Shown here one piece after another: positions 1-13,030 of a stretch of DNA of 64,000 nucleotides. The position numbers and the translations under genes are program-made. The DNA comes from Usnea hakonensis. Its lineage: Eukaryota; Ascomycota; Lecanoromycetes; Lecanorales; Parmeliaceae. The DNA lies in contig BLJB01000184.1 of NCBI GenBank assembly GCA_013423325.1, positions 1 through 64,000 on the forward strand. Reading direction: 5' to 3'. Positions within the stretch are counted from its first letter, which is position 1. Every line of letters begins with the position of its first letter. Under the pieces are notes generated by a model. It was not told the DNA's origin. It ran no database searches and saw only the letters and a list, made by a program, of their open reading frames with translations.

Positions 1-570
1 GTGTATCTAGCCTAGTCCCTAGTATACAATAATCCATCGATCTATGTCCAGTCCCTGACAATAACTAAGACCGTAAGAAAACTACTACTATAGCTACTCG
101 TACCCCTAAAAAGGTACTAACTATAGCGGCTAACCCCCCTAGACTAATATTAATTAATCCTACTATCCGTAGAAGCGAGCGCCTACGTAGTCGCTAGGGT
201 TTAATTATATATACTTTTTAACCCTTAATATCCCTAGGCTTTAACCCCCCCGGTCGTATCTACCCCTATTAGAGTAATTAACTATATTTATAGTTCGGCC
301 CGAACTAGGCCTTATAGAAGTATATATATAACTAGGAGAATATCTACTAATTAGAATATTATCCCTATATATATCCTCTAACCTTATTTTAATTAAAATT
401 TAATATATACTCGTTATATTATAAAATTTTTTTTTAAAATACTACTTTTTTATAAAATATAACTAATTTATATAGTAAACCGGGTACGGAAATAAGTATT
501 ATAGTATAATTTAGCTATTTTTAAAAAGAATCCGTTTTTATAGAAATCTAATAATTTATCTTAATTACCC

Positions 571-955
571 TATATTTAGATTTTATCTAATCTATCCGGA
601 TTTCGCGCTAACCCGATTAGGGTTTTTCGACCTTCTAACTTTAAAATCTAATAACTTTTAGATTCGATTATTTTATATAGAAAAGTTAAATTCGATTTTT
701 TTACTTTAACTACCCGGAGATTATTTTTATAATTACTACCCGGAGATTATTTTTACTCTTATAACCCGGAGTTTAAAGTTTATCTTAATTACCCGGATAT
801 TAAATTTTACCTAAACTACCTAGCTCTTAGATTTACGGTTACTATCCGGATCTTATAGTTTATATTAGCTACCCGGAAATTAATTTTTATAATAGTTATC
901 TAGATTTTAATTTTTTTACTTCTATTACCCTAAGTTTAAATTTTTAATAAAGATT
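571..955. repeat. Degenerate tandem repeat, unit 26-27 bp
   Basis: A TACCCGGA-like core recurs at about 711, 737, 763, 790, 817, 843, 870, 897 and 926, that is every 26-27 bp with one 29-bp step. Earlier weak copies lie near 573 and 598. The rest of each unit is T-rich. Units differ mostly by C/T and G/A changes, as expected after RIP. It may be a minisatellite or a repeated gag segment. Confidence 0.55.
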
Positions 956-1025
956 TAGGATAAGTCTTTTTTAGGGAGGGGGGTAATATTAGAATATATA
1001 ATACGTCTTAGTACTAGCTTAGTAC

Positions 1026-1049
1026 TAGGCTAGCGCTAGCGCTAGCCTA
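1026..1049. repeat. Perfect 24-bp palindrome
   Basis: The segment reads the same on both strands and is built from TAGC/GCTA/CGC units. It lies about 40 bp inside the LTR-like start near 985 and keeps CpG sites in otherwise AT-rich surroundings. Confidence 0.6.
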
Positions 1050-2097
1050 AAGGGATCTCTACTTAAGGCGAACTTCTTATATCTTAGATATTCTCTCCTT
1101 AGATTTAATAACTTATTACTATATCTACGTTATACTTTGAGTCCGTATCGATCCTGATAATATCTCTCTTAAGACGAATAATAAATAGTATAAGCTAAAA
1201 AGTACTTAATATTTAATCTTTATAATAAGGTAAACTATAATCTTTAGGAAATATTAATAGAGTATATAAAAAAAGACTTATTTCCAGAGCTATAAGACTA
1301 CTTAATAAGACTAGATTATTATATTAGGGCTATTACAATACGTAAAGCCAAGAAGAAAGTAGACCGATTCACAAAATAACTCGCTCTAACAAGTATAGAG
1401 TCTAAGTTAAAGAAGCCTAAAAAGTATACTATTCTATATTATCCTAATCCTAATTTTAGGCGGTAGATTCGATTAGAAACTAACTATAAGAGGCCTCTTT
1501 TTAGTTAATAACTACGTTAAGTTAGGTCTACTATATATACTTCTATTATTAATATATATATAAAGACCCTCTAACACTATAGTATATTACCGCTAGATCT
1601 TACTATCGCCGATAATAGCCTATATCGAAATCACCTTCCGACATTTAGCCAGATTTCTTTAGAGAAAGTTTACTAGTTATTTACTTATTTAGAGTTCAGT
1701 TCGGCTTAATTCAATTCGAGAGTATCTAGCTAATAAGAGGCCTTTATTCTATAATTTCTTCTCCGCTTAGAAATCGAATATTAAATAGTTATTCTATACT
1801 AAAACACCTTTTTATCTACTATTTTATTAATCTATAGCCGAATCACTTTATTTCTAAAGCCCCTAAATAGTATAATATTATACTAGCGGTAAGAGATATC
1901 TAACTTATCTAGATATTACTATCGCTATCGCCGCGATACCTCTCCAATAGCCTTATAACGGATTTCTTCCTTCTTTTTTTTTTTTTTTTTCGGATTATAT
2001 AAATCGGAATCGGAGGTCTCTTTCAGCATACAAAGCGAGTCTTTTTCTTCTCCTTCTACTATAGCCATAAGGACATATCTTTTTTAGAGAGAGTGAT

Positions 2098-4317
2098 AAT
2101 ATTAGGAGACGCACCAGCCTTACCATAGTTAGCCCTACTACTAGTAGCTTAGCATGGCTTCCCCTACCTATATATTCTATACTTCCTACCTTATATAGTT
2201 CGGTAGTCTTATTATCTTATTTATATACCTATATTGATATTCAGATCCATACCGGTCCTAATAGATACTTAATTTAAACTCTAGATTATATCTAATTATA
2301 ATATAGAATAGACTATAATCGAGTATCTTATTCTTAATATTCTAATAGATATATTTAACTATTAGTAGTAACGTTACCTATTTATTCTAATTATTTAAAT
2401 AGTACGTTTAAAGATAATATTCTAAAGTTTAATTCTATCTTTTAATTTAATTATTAATTTAGAGATAGAATATAGTACTTAATCTATATTTTACCTTTAT
2501 TTAGTAGTAGACTTCTAACTAGAACTTACTCTTAAATATAGATCTATAATTAATAATAATATTATTTAGGGTATTAAATTTAAAGAAGATTTTATTTATT
2601 AATAGAACTTTAAAATTTAATACTTTAATTATTTTATTAGTTAGAATATAATAAACTATTTTTATATATCTATTTATAACTATAAGAATCGAATTATAAA
2701 TATAGCTATTATATTTAGATAGAGGTAGATTTATAATAAAATCTATAATAATTTCTTTCTAAGGTCTACTTAGTTAGAGTAGTATACTTAATTTATTATA
2801 AAAATAATATTACTTTACTTTTACTTTTTAATATATATTATAAGAGTCTATATACTTTTTAATATCTATTTTAATACTTTACTAGTAGTATTTTCTACTT
2901 ATTAATTCGAGTATTTTATTAATTTCGAAGTATTCTACTAATAGATTATTATAATAGCGTTTTAATAGCTCTTTATAAATAAAAGCCTCTTTAAAAATAT
3001 ATAATAGATTATTATATCTTAATATTCTCTAGCTATCTATAGTTTAAGCTCTAACGTCTTTCTTTTACTTCTTATTAGCTTCGCCTTATTTATATTATAG
3101 TACGAAGAGATCCTCCCTCTAGAGGGCTTTAATAAGCTCGAAAATAAATTTACTATTTAAATTATATATTATTTTATTTATTATTATAATATAGATAACT
3201 AAGCGTAGGACGAGCTATTTATAACTAATAGTTTTAATAATAGAGTTAAGCTACTTCTTAGCTATATTATATTTATATTAAGTAGACGTCTTATTTAAGC
3301 TCTCTATAGATCTTAGTATAGATTAAGATTCTCTAAGTCTTAAAAGATATATTATATCTAGATATATTTCTTATATTACTATAATTATTAATTTAATAAA
3401 TATTATATATTTAGTAACTACTTTTTCTTTACTACTAGTAGTTAGAGAGTACTAAGTATATACTTCTATACTATATATTATAAAAGGGTTCTTACTACTA
3501 AAGCTATATTTTATAGGATTATAATATATTTCTTATTTATATACTATTTATATAGTAGCGAAAATAGAACTTATTAAGCTTCTTATTAAAATAAACTTTT
3601 TTTATAGTATAGATAGAAACTTATTTATTATATTATTTTCGCTCTTATAGTTTAGGCGTTTAGATAGTATATCGACTAGATTTATTTTATCTAGATAATA
3701 GGAGATAAAGAAATTAAATATAAATAGCTTTATTATCTATTTAGTCTAATAGCTATTTAGATTCAATATTTCTATAAAGTACTTTAGATTATTATAATCT
3801 ATAAAGATTTCTACTAGGTAAAGACTCCCTTCTAGATAGTAATACTAATATTTAAATATTATTATAATAGTAAGAAGCTCTTAATTATAGATCTTATAAT
3901 TTTATTCTACTAAAATTATCTTATATAAGTAAAATACTATTAGATACTACTACTTATTATCTTATTATAATTAAGTTAGAATACTGGCTAAGATAAACTC
4001 TAAGATATTAATTTCTACTCGTATTAAAAGTTCTAGATTAAAGTATTATAAAAGAGGTATATTTATAAATAAATTATAAAGGCGGGTAAATATATACTCT
4101 ATAATAATTAACTATTTAAATAGATCTAATTTAATTTCTTTTATACTCCCTTTTAATAATTCTATTAGAGGTCTAGTAATTTAGAAATAGTAGTATATAA
4201 ATCTTTAATAGAAATTTATAAACTCTAGAAAGATTTATATATTATAGTAACTTTTAGATTTTAGTTACTTCTAAATTATAGATACCCTATATTAATCTAT
4301 TATAATATTATTAGTAG
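2098..4317 (-). mobile_element. Outer Ty3/Gypsy relic, 3' half (RNase H and integrase side)
   Basis: On the minus strand the stretch at about 3,640-3,860 reads, through stops, as a Gypsy RNase H segment: a YxDYNNLKYF-like motif followed by a SYxLDKxNLVDxLSR-like ending. It is the continuation of the relic at 10,151-13,030. The two halves are separated by the inner element and share the duplicated AGTAG at the insertion point. The left limit, near an LTR-like start at about 2,098, is uncertain. Heavily RIP-mutated and not coding. Confidence 0.65.
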
Positions 4318-4563
4318 TATCAAGGTTCAGACTGAGATCTACGGGCGTACGGGTTGGTGTTAATAATTTAGCTCTACTAACTATAGTGGAGGCTAGTTAT
4401 ATAAGACGAATACGAAGAGGAAAGAAAGAGGAAGAGAGTTCGCTTAAGAGATTTACCCTTTAAATACCTATACCCTATATACTAGTAATCGATATATATA
4501 TTTAGAATAAGTAAATATAGATTTAAATATTATATACTATATATATATTAAGAAACCGTAATA
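4318..4563 (-). repeat. Inner element, left LTR (3' LTR)
   Basis: It aligns end to end with 9,905-10,150 without gaps. Every difference I see is a C/T or G/A transition. Its left (outer) 45 bp keep CA and TG sites that are lost in the partner. Followed directly by the C-rich complement of a polypurine tract. Confidence 0.9.
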
Positions 4564-7479
4564 GTACCCCCCCCCTAAAATCGGATTCTAGATAATTTAG
4601 ATTTAGTACTTTCTAAGTAGGTAGGTATAAATAAGTTATCTTCTAGATTAGAATTAGACTTTATATTAAAATTATTAAGGTTTTCTTTATATATAGTCTA
4701 AATAGTATAGCTAGCGCGTTCTAGGTATTATTTAAAATAGTTATTTAGGGCCTTAAAGGCCGTATAAATATATTTAAGAGATTTCTAAATATAATAGTAA
4801 ATATTTTCCTATTTAATTTTAAATTTTAGGGTACCGCGCTCTATTTTATTATCCTCGATTAACTCGATAATCTAGATATCTCGATTTTAGGCGTTAAGGG
4901 AAGGAAATAGAACCGAGAGAATTTAGCTAGAAACTAGATTAGAGGCTATAGGTCGTAAAAGATTAATATAAAAGATATTATAATAAGACTAATTTAGGGG
5001 GAGCTCTAATTAATAGATATAAATTCTAATATTTTTAATAATAGAGAAGGGCCCTTTAAATTTCTCTAAGAGCTTCTTAGAGGTATACTAGAGCTATAGA
5101 TTTCTAGCGTCTAGCTATACTAAGTTACGGGCTTAATATTTAGGCGCAGGTTATTAGTTTTAGTTAGTAAATTCTTTTTAGGAGGCCTAGATAAGTATTA
5201 TTTAAATATTTATAATTTTATTAATATAGTCTATTTATAGGGCGAAGCTATTAATATATAGTTAATCTTTAAATTATTAATAGTTTATAATATAATCTTT
5301 CTAATAGGAGCTAGATTTAAAACCTATATAGGGATATTAGTCTAAATTTATAAAGAATAGGGTAAACTAGGTAGCTTTTAAAAAATAGTTATTAGTAGTA
5401 AATTTAGTTAAAGAGAGCTATTTTATCTAGTTATTTTAAAGGAAATTTATAAAGACCCTTAAATATTATTCTAATATTATATTAGCTCGCTCGATCTAGC
5501 TATTTATTTCTAGATAGAAGGCGGTAGAGAGGCTAGCCTTAATTCTATAATAAGTATATAGTTTATATTAGAAATAGCTCTTAAACTATATATCCCGGTT
5601 AATAATAAAATTATAAAGGAGCCCGTAGTCCTTCTAGATATAAAGATAGAAGGTACGGGCCGTATCTTTAGCTATAATTCTATTTATAGAGATATATTTT
5701 ACTATTTTTATTAATCAGTCTATAATTATAAAGATATTAACGTACTTCTAGCCGTAATAGTTAATATTTAGAGATAATCTAATAATAAAATCTATTAAGA
5801 TATAAGTTTATTATCTCCGTAATATAGATAAAGGCCTTAAAAGTCCTAAATACTTTTTATAGAAGATTTTAGTATAGATATAGTTATAGTAGTTAGTAAT
5901 AAATTATTTTACGAAGTTAGAAATTCCTAACTAGTAATATAAGTAGATTAAAACTTCGTAGATTTTAGTATAGCCTAGATAACCCGCTATAGGTATATTA
6001 TAAGTAAGTTTAATAAGGTATAAATATAACTTATTATTATTAGAGATAAAGAGCCTATCTCTAAAGTAGATCCTATTATTATATAGTTCATATTCCGATA
6101 GAGGGAAGCCCTTTAATTTCCGGGTACCTATCTATAGAGTATTAATTATAGTCTAGGCTTACTCGCTACCTATATAAGCTAACTAAATAGTATCTTCTAA
6201 ATCTAGTTTAGGTTCTAGATTAGATTAAGGCTTATCTAGCTCTAATTTAGAGATTAGGATAATAAAATATAAGGCTCTTTTACCCCGGATAAGAGCTAGA
6301 AGAGCTACTCGAATAGTAGGGATATCCTTCTTCTAGACTAGGATTTAGATATCTAGATTTCTAGGTTTAAAGATTATCTACTATTAAAGACTTCGATCTT
6401 TCTAAGGCTTAATTTAGCGAATTAGAGTATCTACCCGCTAATTTAATATATCTAGATAATAGATAATTTTAAAATTAAATTTAAAAAGGAATTTAGACTA
6501 GCGAGCTTAATAGCGGTTTAGAAGTTTAATTAATATAAAGTACTCTAGATTTTTATAGTTAGATACTATAGATATAGACTTCTAGATACCCTCGAGCTTA
6601 AGGCGCTAAAGCTCGAAAACCCGAATAATAGCTAGGAGCTCCTTATTATAAATTTTATAATTATACTCTATAAGGGATATTTTAATTAAGAAGTATATAA
6701 TAGACCTAAAAACCCCCTAAAAATTATATTAGAATATAACTTTTATTATAATCTTATTTAAAGTATCTATCTCGATAATAATTTATTTATTTAGGTTATA
6801 GTATAGTAGAATAGATATAGTAGTAAAGGCGAGCTTTAGAGACTTAAAGGCCTTATTATAATTAGAAGTCTATTAGAACTAGACTTCTTTTTTAGTAAGT
6901 TTTATAAATAATTTAGCGAGTAGCGAGAATCCTTTAATAAATTATTAATAAAAGTTCGCGAAGCCTAGAAAAGCTTATATATCCTTTATATAGATAGAGG
7001 TAGATTATTCGATAACTACTAAGAGCTTATCTAGATCGAAACTAATACTATAGATTATAATAATTAACTCTAGATAATATACTTTATTAACGCTAAAGGC
7101 GTACTTATTAATATTAACTTAAAGGCCCGCTTTACGGAGCCTAGCGAGTATAAGCTTAATATACTAGATATATTTAATCTTAGAATTACTATAGATTAGA
7201 ATATTATTAATATATATAATATAGAAGTTATTTAGATACTTATATAGAAGGTCGTTTATATATTTCTAGAATATTAATAGGGCCCTATAAAGTCTAAAAT
7301 TTATAACGAGTAATTTATAAAGCCTATAGTATATACGGAAAGTAGTTTTCTACTCCTCCCTAGATACTATTCTAATCTTATTAAATATTATAATAATATT
7401 AAGCTTAGTAAAGTACTTAGCGTAGTAGATTCTAGCTAAGGTTTCTTAGATTAAGAGTATTAGATATTAATTTTTAATT

Positions 7480-7760
7480 ATAATAGTATTTAGGATTTAA
7501 TAGTCGATATAAAGGTATAGTTTATCCTCTAACTTATAGGCGAAAAGGACTAGGGACGTAGCTAAAGACTTATTTAGGCGGATAAAACCCTTCGTAAGAT
7601 TATTATCTAGAAATTTTTTAAATACCTCTAACTCGCCTATAGATATATTATAAAAAGGGCTAAATAGGGGTACCTTACTAGGTTCTAGTTTAATTTTATA
7701 ATTAATCTCGCGGTAGGGGGAAAGCTTATTAGTTTTAATTTAGAAAAAGATATCTAGAAA
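7480..7760 (-). pseudogene. Decayed Gypsy reverse transcriptase fragment of the inner element
   Basis: Read on the minus strand, this stretch keeps the recognisable N-terminal part of a Ty3/Gypsy reverse transcriptase: a PLFSPFYNIS-like segment, a KGFIRLNKS-like segment, then a VLFAYKLEDKL-like strand and a YIDYYILN end. Stops and A/T substitutions at conserved Pro, Gly and Arg codons fit RIP. Not functional. Confidence 0.7.
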
Positions 7761-9904
7761 GTTATAGTATTCCTTAGAGAGTATAGAGCTAGGGTTAATA
7801 TAGATCTTAGGTCTTAAAGCTTTTTTAATATTTTTTATAATAATTATAAAAATTTTAACCCTCGGCTTTTTATTTAGAAGCGCGAAGGGCGTAGCTCTAA
7901 TTAGATAAATTAATAAGGGGTTAGATCTAGAACTCTAAAGTAGCTAAAAGAGTATAATAGCTTATAAGGCGGCTATAATTAAATTTATATAGAGTTTAGC
8001 CCGCCTTTATTAGTTATTAAAGTAGTAAGTTAAGGCGCTAAGGAGAGACTTAATCTCTAAGGGGATAAATACTAGGATTTTACTAAATAGAAATAAGAGG
8101 CTAGGACCTTCTATAGACTCTAGGGCTACCCCCCTAAAGAAGAGTATATTCCTATCTACTCTAAAATAAAGATTAACCTTATACTTCTTTATCTATAGAA
8201 GGCCGATAATAATTTTTTAATTTAAGAGATCTATAATATAAAAGGTAATCTAAATTAGGGGGTAATTAGAGATAATAAACCTATAGCGTATTATATAGAT
8301 AATAGGGCCGGAAGCGGTAGGCTTTCTATCGAATCTATCTAGATCTCTAGGGATATTAAGGGGGGTTAAGGGTAGATTTTTATTTCGCGTAAAAATAGTA
8401 TTAATAAAACTTTTAGAAGAAGCTCTAGTATTATATAGTATTTTAGCTATATAATCTATTTTATTAGAAGTTACTCCGTATACTAATATAAGGGTACTAT
8501 CTAGATAAGGTTCTAGAATTAAGGCTTTTAAAATACTAGATCTTAACTTTAAAAAAGATTATTTATTAATTAATAATCTCTATATATAATAGTATATAGG
8601 GACTATACTTTTTCTAACTTATCTATAGTTACTAGCGCTAAGGGCGTAGTCGTAACTATTTTAATATTAGTACGGTTCGATAGTTTCTTTTTATAGTCCG
8701 TAGTATAATAGCCTAGTTCGCTATAATAGAGGTAGAGGTTAAGGTCTTATTAGTATTATTTCTCTATAGAGGTTAGGGGTCTATAGAGCTTAGAATTTAT
8801 TTTAGATAAATCTATTACTATATTTCTATTATTAGTAGAGATATAGATAGCCTAGCTATTAGTATATATATATACTACTAGCGCGGTAGTACTTATATTC
8901 TAGTAATTCGCCTTAGAGCCTAATTTTATAAATCGCTCCCGAAGCTAATATTCCCTAATATCCTAATATTAGTATTTTTTAATTAATTAATTAAAAGTAA
9001 GCTAATAGACTCTAACACTAACTAGGTAGCTAGCGAGCTCTTAGTAAAGGCCGTTCTATAGATAGAATTTTAATATTTCTTCGTCGAAGCCGATATTATT
9101 AATCTTAGTAATAAATAGCGAGAGGTATTTAGTAAATAGCTTATTAATCTAGTATAAATTTATAATATAGTTTTAAATAGTATTTTATTTATCTATATCT
9201 CTAAAGGCTAGTTATAAAGCTATAATAAACTACTCGATATCTCTAATATAGGTTAGGCTATCCTTATTTATTCTAGAGTAGATCTAGTCTACCGCCTTAC
9301 CCTCTAGTTATCCGTAGGTATACTTTATCTAGGAGGCGTTAGTAGGATACTAATTAATATTATCCTTAAACTTAAACTTAAGCTTCGTAATCTATTACTC
9401 TAAGATTATATAATTCTTTAAATATATAGATAGATCTAGGACCCTTAATAAATATTTAATAATATTAGGATTAGCTAAGGTAGCGCTCGCGTTAAGCGAG
9501 CGAGTAAGCTATCTATCTAAATCTCTAATTTAAGTCTAGAAACTATTAGTACTATTATCTATCTCCTTTTATTAGCGTTCTAATTATTTAGTAGTATTAA
9601 TTTCTAATTAGTCGTATTTAGCTTTTAGGTTACGAATAGTTTTATTATTACGGTTAAAGGCTATTTCTAGTATTCTTTAAAATTAATCTAAATTATTATT
9701 AATAGTTTTAATTAAGGTTTAATTATTATTTAGGCCCGCTAAAATAGCTAAAATTATATCTTTAGAGATCGGTTCGGGTTAGTTTTAACTAGTCGACTAG
9801 GAAGTACCGTTAGGCGTTAATATCGACCTAAAGGACTAAGAGAAGTTTCGAGGTATAGTAATAAGAATATAATAATAATACTATAATATAAGTAGTATTC
9901 GTAA

Positions 9905-10150
9905 TATTAAGATTTAAACTAAGATCTATAGATATATAGATTAGTATTAATAATTTAGCTCTACTAACTATAGTAGAGGCTAGTTATATAAGACGAATAT
10001 AAAGAGGAAAGAAAAAGGAAGAGAGTTCGCTCGAGAGATTTACCCTTTAAATACCCGTACCCCGTACGCTAGTAATCGATATATATATTTAGAATAAGTA
10101 AATATGGATTTGAATGTCACATGCTATGCATGTGTTGAGAAACCGTGACA
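9905..10150 (-). repeat. Inner element, right LTR (5' LTR)
   Basis: Same length as the left LTR and colinear with it. Its right (outer) 55 bp keep CA/TG sites, ending in CCGTGACA, where the left LTR has only TA. AGTAG follows directly and matches the 5 bp before the left LTR. Confidence 0.9.
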
Positions 10151-13030
10151 AGTAGTTACTATAAAGCCTAGAAATTCGACCTTTTTTATAAAGAATTTAT
10201 ATTTTTTTAGACTTATAAATAGACTAAATTATTTAAGTCTTTTAAATATTTACTTTATATAATTAATATAATCCGCTTCTATTTCCGAATATATAAAGAT
10301 ATTATTTAAATATACTATATAGAAGTTATCTAATAACCCCGTTAATAATTTATTAATATAAGTCTAGAAGGTTACTAGTATATTAGTAAGGTTAAAGAAT
10401 ATAACTAGATACTTAAAATAGCTATAATATATATAAAATACTATTTTCTATTTATTATCTTTTTAGATTTAAATATAATAATAGATATCTTTAAGATCTA
10501 ATTTAATAAATATCTTTAACCCGTTAAGGCGGTCTAGAATTTTACTAATAAAGGGTAATAGATACTAATTCTTTATAATAATCTAATTTAGCCTATAATA
10601 GTTAATATATAAATATAGGCTACTATCCTTTTTAGGGACGAAGAGGATCGGAGCTCTTATAGGGCTAATAAAATATTAGATCTAGTCTTTTTCTAAAGTA
10701 TTATTAAAATATAAGCGAAGCGCTACTAATTTAATATTTAAGAGATTATATAATAGGCTAAAAGGCGGCTCTATTATTATTTTAATAAAATAATTATAAC
10801 CTTTATATAATAATAGTCGGCTTACTTCTTTATTAGAGAATATATCTTTATATTTCTATAATTCCTTTAATAGCCTTAATAAGATATCTATATCTAATAC
10901 TTATAATTTATATATTTATATTATATCTATCTTTATTCCTTTAATCTTATTAATTCTAGTAATAAATAAGGTATAAATCTTCTTCTTATCTTCTAGTAAA
11001 TCTATAAACTCTTAAAAAAAGAGTATTTAATATAATTATAACTTAATACTAAAATACTATATTTTTATTATAAAGTCGAGCTTAATACCTTTATCTATTA
11101 AGACTAGTATATCTAAAATAAGTAAAGAACTATCTTTCTTTATAATAGAATAGAAAATATATTAGTATCGCTTTATCTAATCCTAACTATCTTATAAATT
11201 ATAATATACTAAATAGATTATAAAATAATATATTAAATTACTATCTATCTATTTTAGACTTAGTAGTAGTATATTAACTTTAGATAGATTATATTTAAGG
11301 GCGAAATATTAATCGATTATATTAACCTTAATATTATTATCTATATAAATTAGGGTTAATATTAGGGTTTTCTTTAGCCTACCTCTAATAATATATCTCT
11401 TATAGATTAAACTTAATAATAATATTACTCCTTTTTTAACCCGCGCCTCTAGAGAATTTTTAACGAGGATCTATTATTTCTTAACTATTCTATAGCGTAA
11501 ATACTAATATTTCTAACTATTTTAATAAATATACTATTTAGATTATTCTTCTTTTTAGATTTATATTTATTAGTATAATATCCTATCTTATAATAATTAT
11601 AGTATTCGATATTTTTCTTTTTCTAGTCTTTATTCTTATTTTTATTCTTAAACTTATTACTCTTATTCTCGAATTTATTAGAGTTACGTAGAGGGCTCTT
11701 TTTAGATTTATTTTAATTATAGTTTATTTTATCTCCTTTACTCTTTTTTCTATTATTTAAGTTTTTTCCTCTATATTTAGAGTTATTAAAAAAGTTACCT
11801 TTTCCTTTATATTTTATATACTCTAGATAAATAGTAAGAAATAATAGCTTATTATATTCTATTAATATTATTTCTATACTAATAATTACGTCCTTTAATT
11901 TTAGTCGTAGTCTTATTATAATAATAGTAGTTTAATATATCTCTATCTATAGAGATAATTATATCTCTAGACTAGTAAAATAAATATTAAATTAATATAT
12001 AATTTAATTTAGCCTTTACCTCGTATCTATATACTCTTAGTTAATATCTAGTTATCTATTAATTAGATCCTTAATTTTTCTAAGTAGGAAATTTATTAAA
12101 GTAGTTCTAGCTATCTAGTACTTTTAAATTTAGAATATCCTTTTTATTATATTATTATTTTTTAAAATTATCTATAAGAAATTATATTATTTAGAGAATC
12201 TTTTAAGCTTTATTTAGAAAGTTCTAGAAAGTTATCTTAAACGTATTTATAATATCGCGTATCTACTTATAGTACTTATATCTAGATTTACTATAATATA
12301 ACTTTAAATCTTTTAATCGAAGATTACTATAAAGATAGTAATTATTACGAGAACGCTTTATTATACGTAATAATAATACTCTTAAAGAACGTTTTAATTT
12401 TATTAAAATAAGAGTAAGATCTCTTCTATTTATATTTAGTAATAATATTCCCTAGTTACTTTTTATTTAATTAGAGTCTATTTTATTTTTTTCGAGTATA
12501 TCGATTTCCTTTTTAATAATTATAAATTCGTATTCTTTATATAGATTATCTCGATAACGAGTTACTTATATAATATAATTATTAATATTACTAATATTAT
12601 TATTTTTTAAATCTATAGGATCTTCTTTATTAGAGATATAACTTAATTATTTAGAGTCTATAATCCCGAGTTAATTATCTAGTTCTATAATTTTAGAGTT
12701 AGACGATTCGCCTTTATTATCGCTTTATTATAACTATAAATATATATTATTTACTATATTAATCCCGGATTACTACCTTTTAGTAGGTAGAAGAATTAGA
12801 ATTATTAGAGTACTTATAATAATATAAAACTAGTAATAGATAGATATATATATATTAAATATAGTACTTTAATAGTAAAACTAATTCTTAAAGAATCTAA
12901 AAAAAGAGAGAGGGGAATCGCCTCCTTAAGCTTCTCTTATTAAGATCTATATCTACTAAGCTTATTAGCTACGTTAGGCCTTAACTAAGTAGTCGCTTAG
13001 TATAGGACTCTCCTAAACCTAATACTAACA
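10151..13030 (-). mobile_element. Outer Ty3/Gypsy relic, 5' half (gag and reverse transcriptase side)
   Basis: Minus-strand reading at about 10,400-10,700 shows a degraded reverse transcriptase with RAPILFVPKK-like, YPLPLISKILDRL-like and KIFIKLDLKD-like segments. Sequence further right (about 11.5-12.7 kb) is the presumed gag side. It begins exactly at the target duplication of the inner element and is the upstream half of the relic at 2,098-4,317. The right limit near 13,030 is a guess, because I found no LTR pair. Confidence 0.65.

Larger units (their letters stand above)
1..2097. repeat. RIP-degraded repeat relics, left edge
   Basis: AT-rich sequence almost free of CpA and TpG and full of TpA, with stops in every frame. 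Two purine-rich tracts are each followed by a TAATATTAG-like start (about 970-990 and about 2,085-2,105), which looks like two polypurine tract/3' LTR junctions of plus-oriented LTR elements. I could not find the partner LTRs or a readable polymerase domain, so the element types stay unresolved. No host gene is visible. Confidence 0.6.
4318..10150 (-). mobile_element. Complete nested Ty3/Gypsy LTR retrotransposon, RIP-inactivated
   Basis: Two 246-bp direct repeats bound the element. Their ends derive from TGTCA and TGACA (TATCA at the left edge, TGACA at the right edge), and the 5 bp outside both edges are AGTAG. A run of ten C after the left LTR is, on the minus strand, a polypurine tract, so the element reads right to left. 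Decayed minus-strand domains follow in Gypsy order: gag/protease side about 8.0-9.88 kb, reverse transcriptase about 7.1-7.8 kb, RNase H about 6.4-6.96 kb (NKELLAIIRxFEL- and NLEYF-like motifs), and integrase side further left. Stops are everywhere. It lies inside an older Gypsy relic of the same orientation. Confidence 0.9.

Noticed and set aside
700..960. CRISPR-like array
   Set aside because: The 26-27-bp units run head to tail without unique spacers, and the genome is fungal.
2098..13030. LTR pair for the outer Gypsy relic
   Set aside because: I compared sequence near 2,098-2,400 with 12,750-13,030 and found no convincing direct repeat, so only approximate limits are given.
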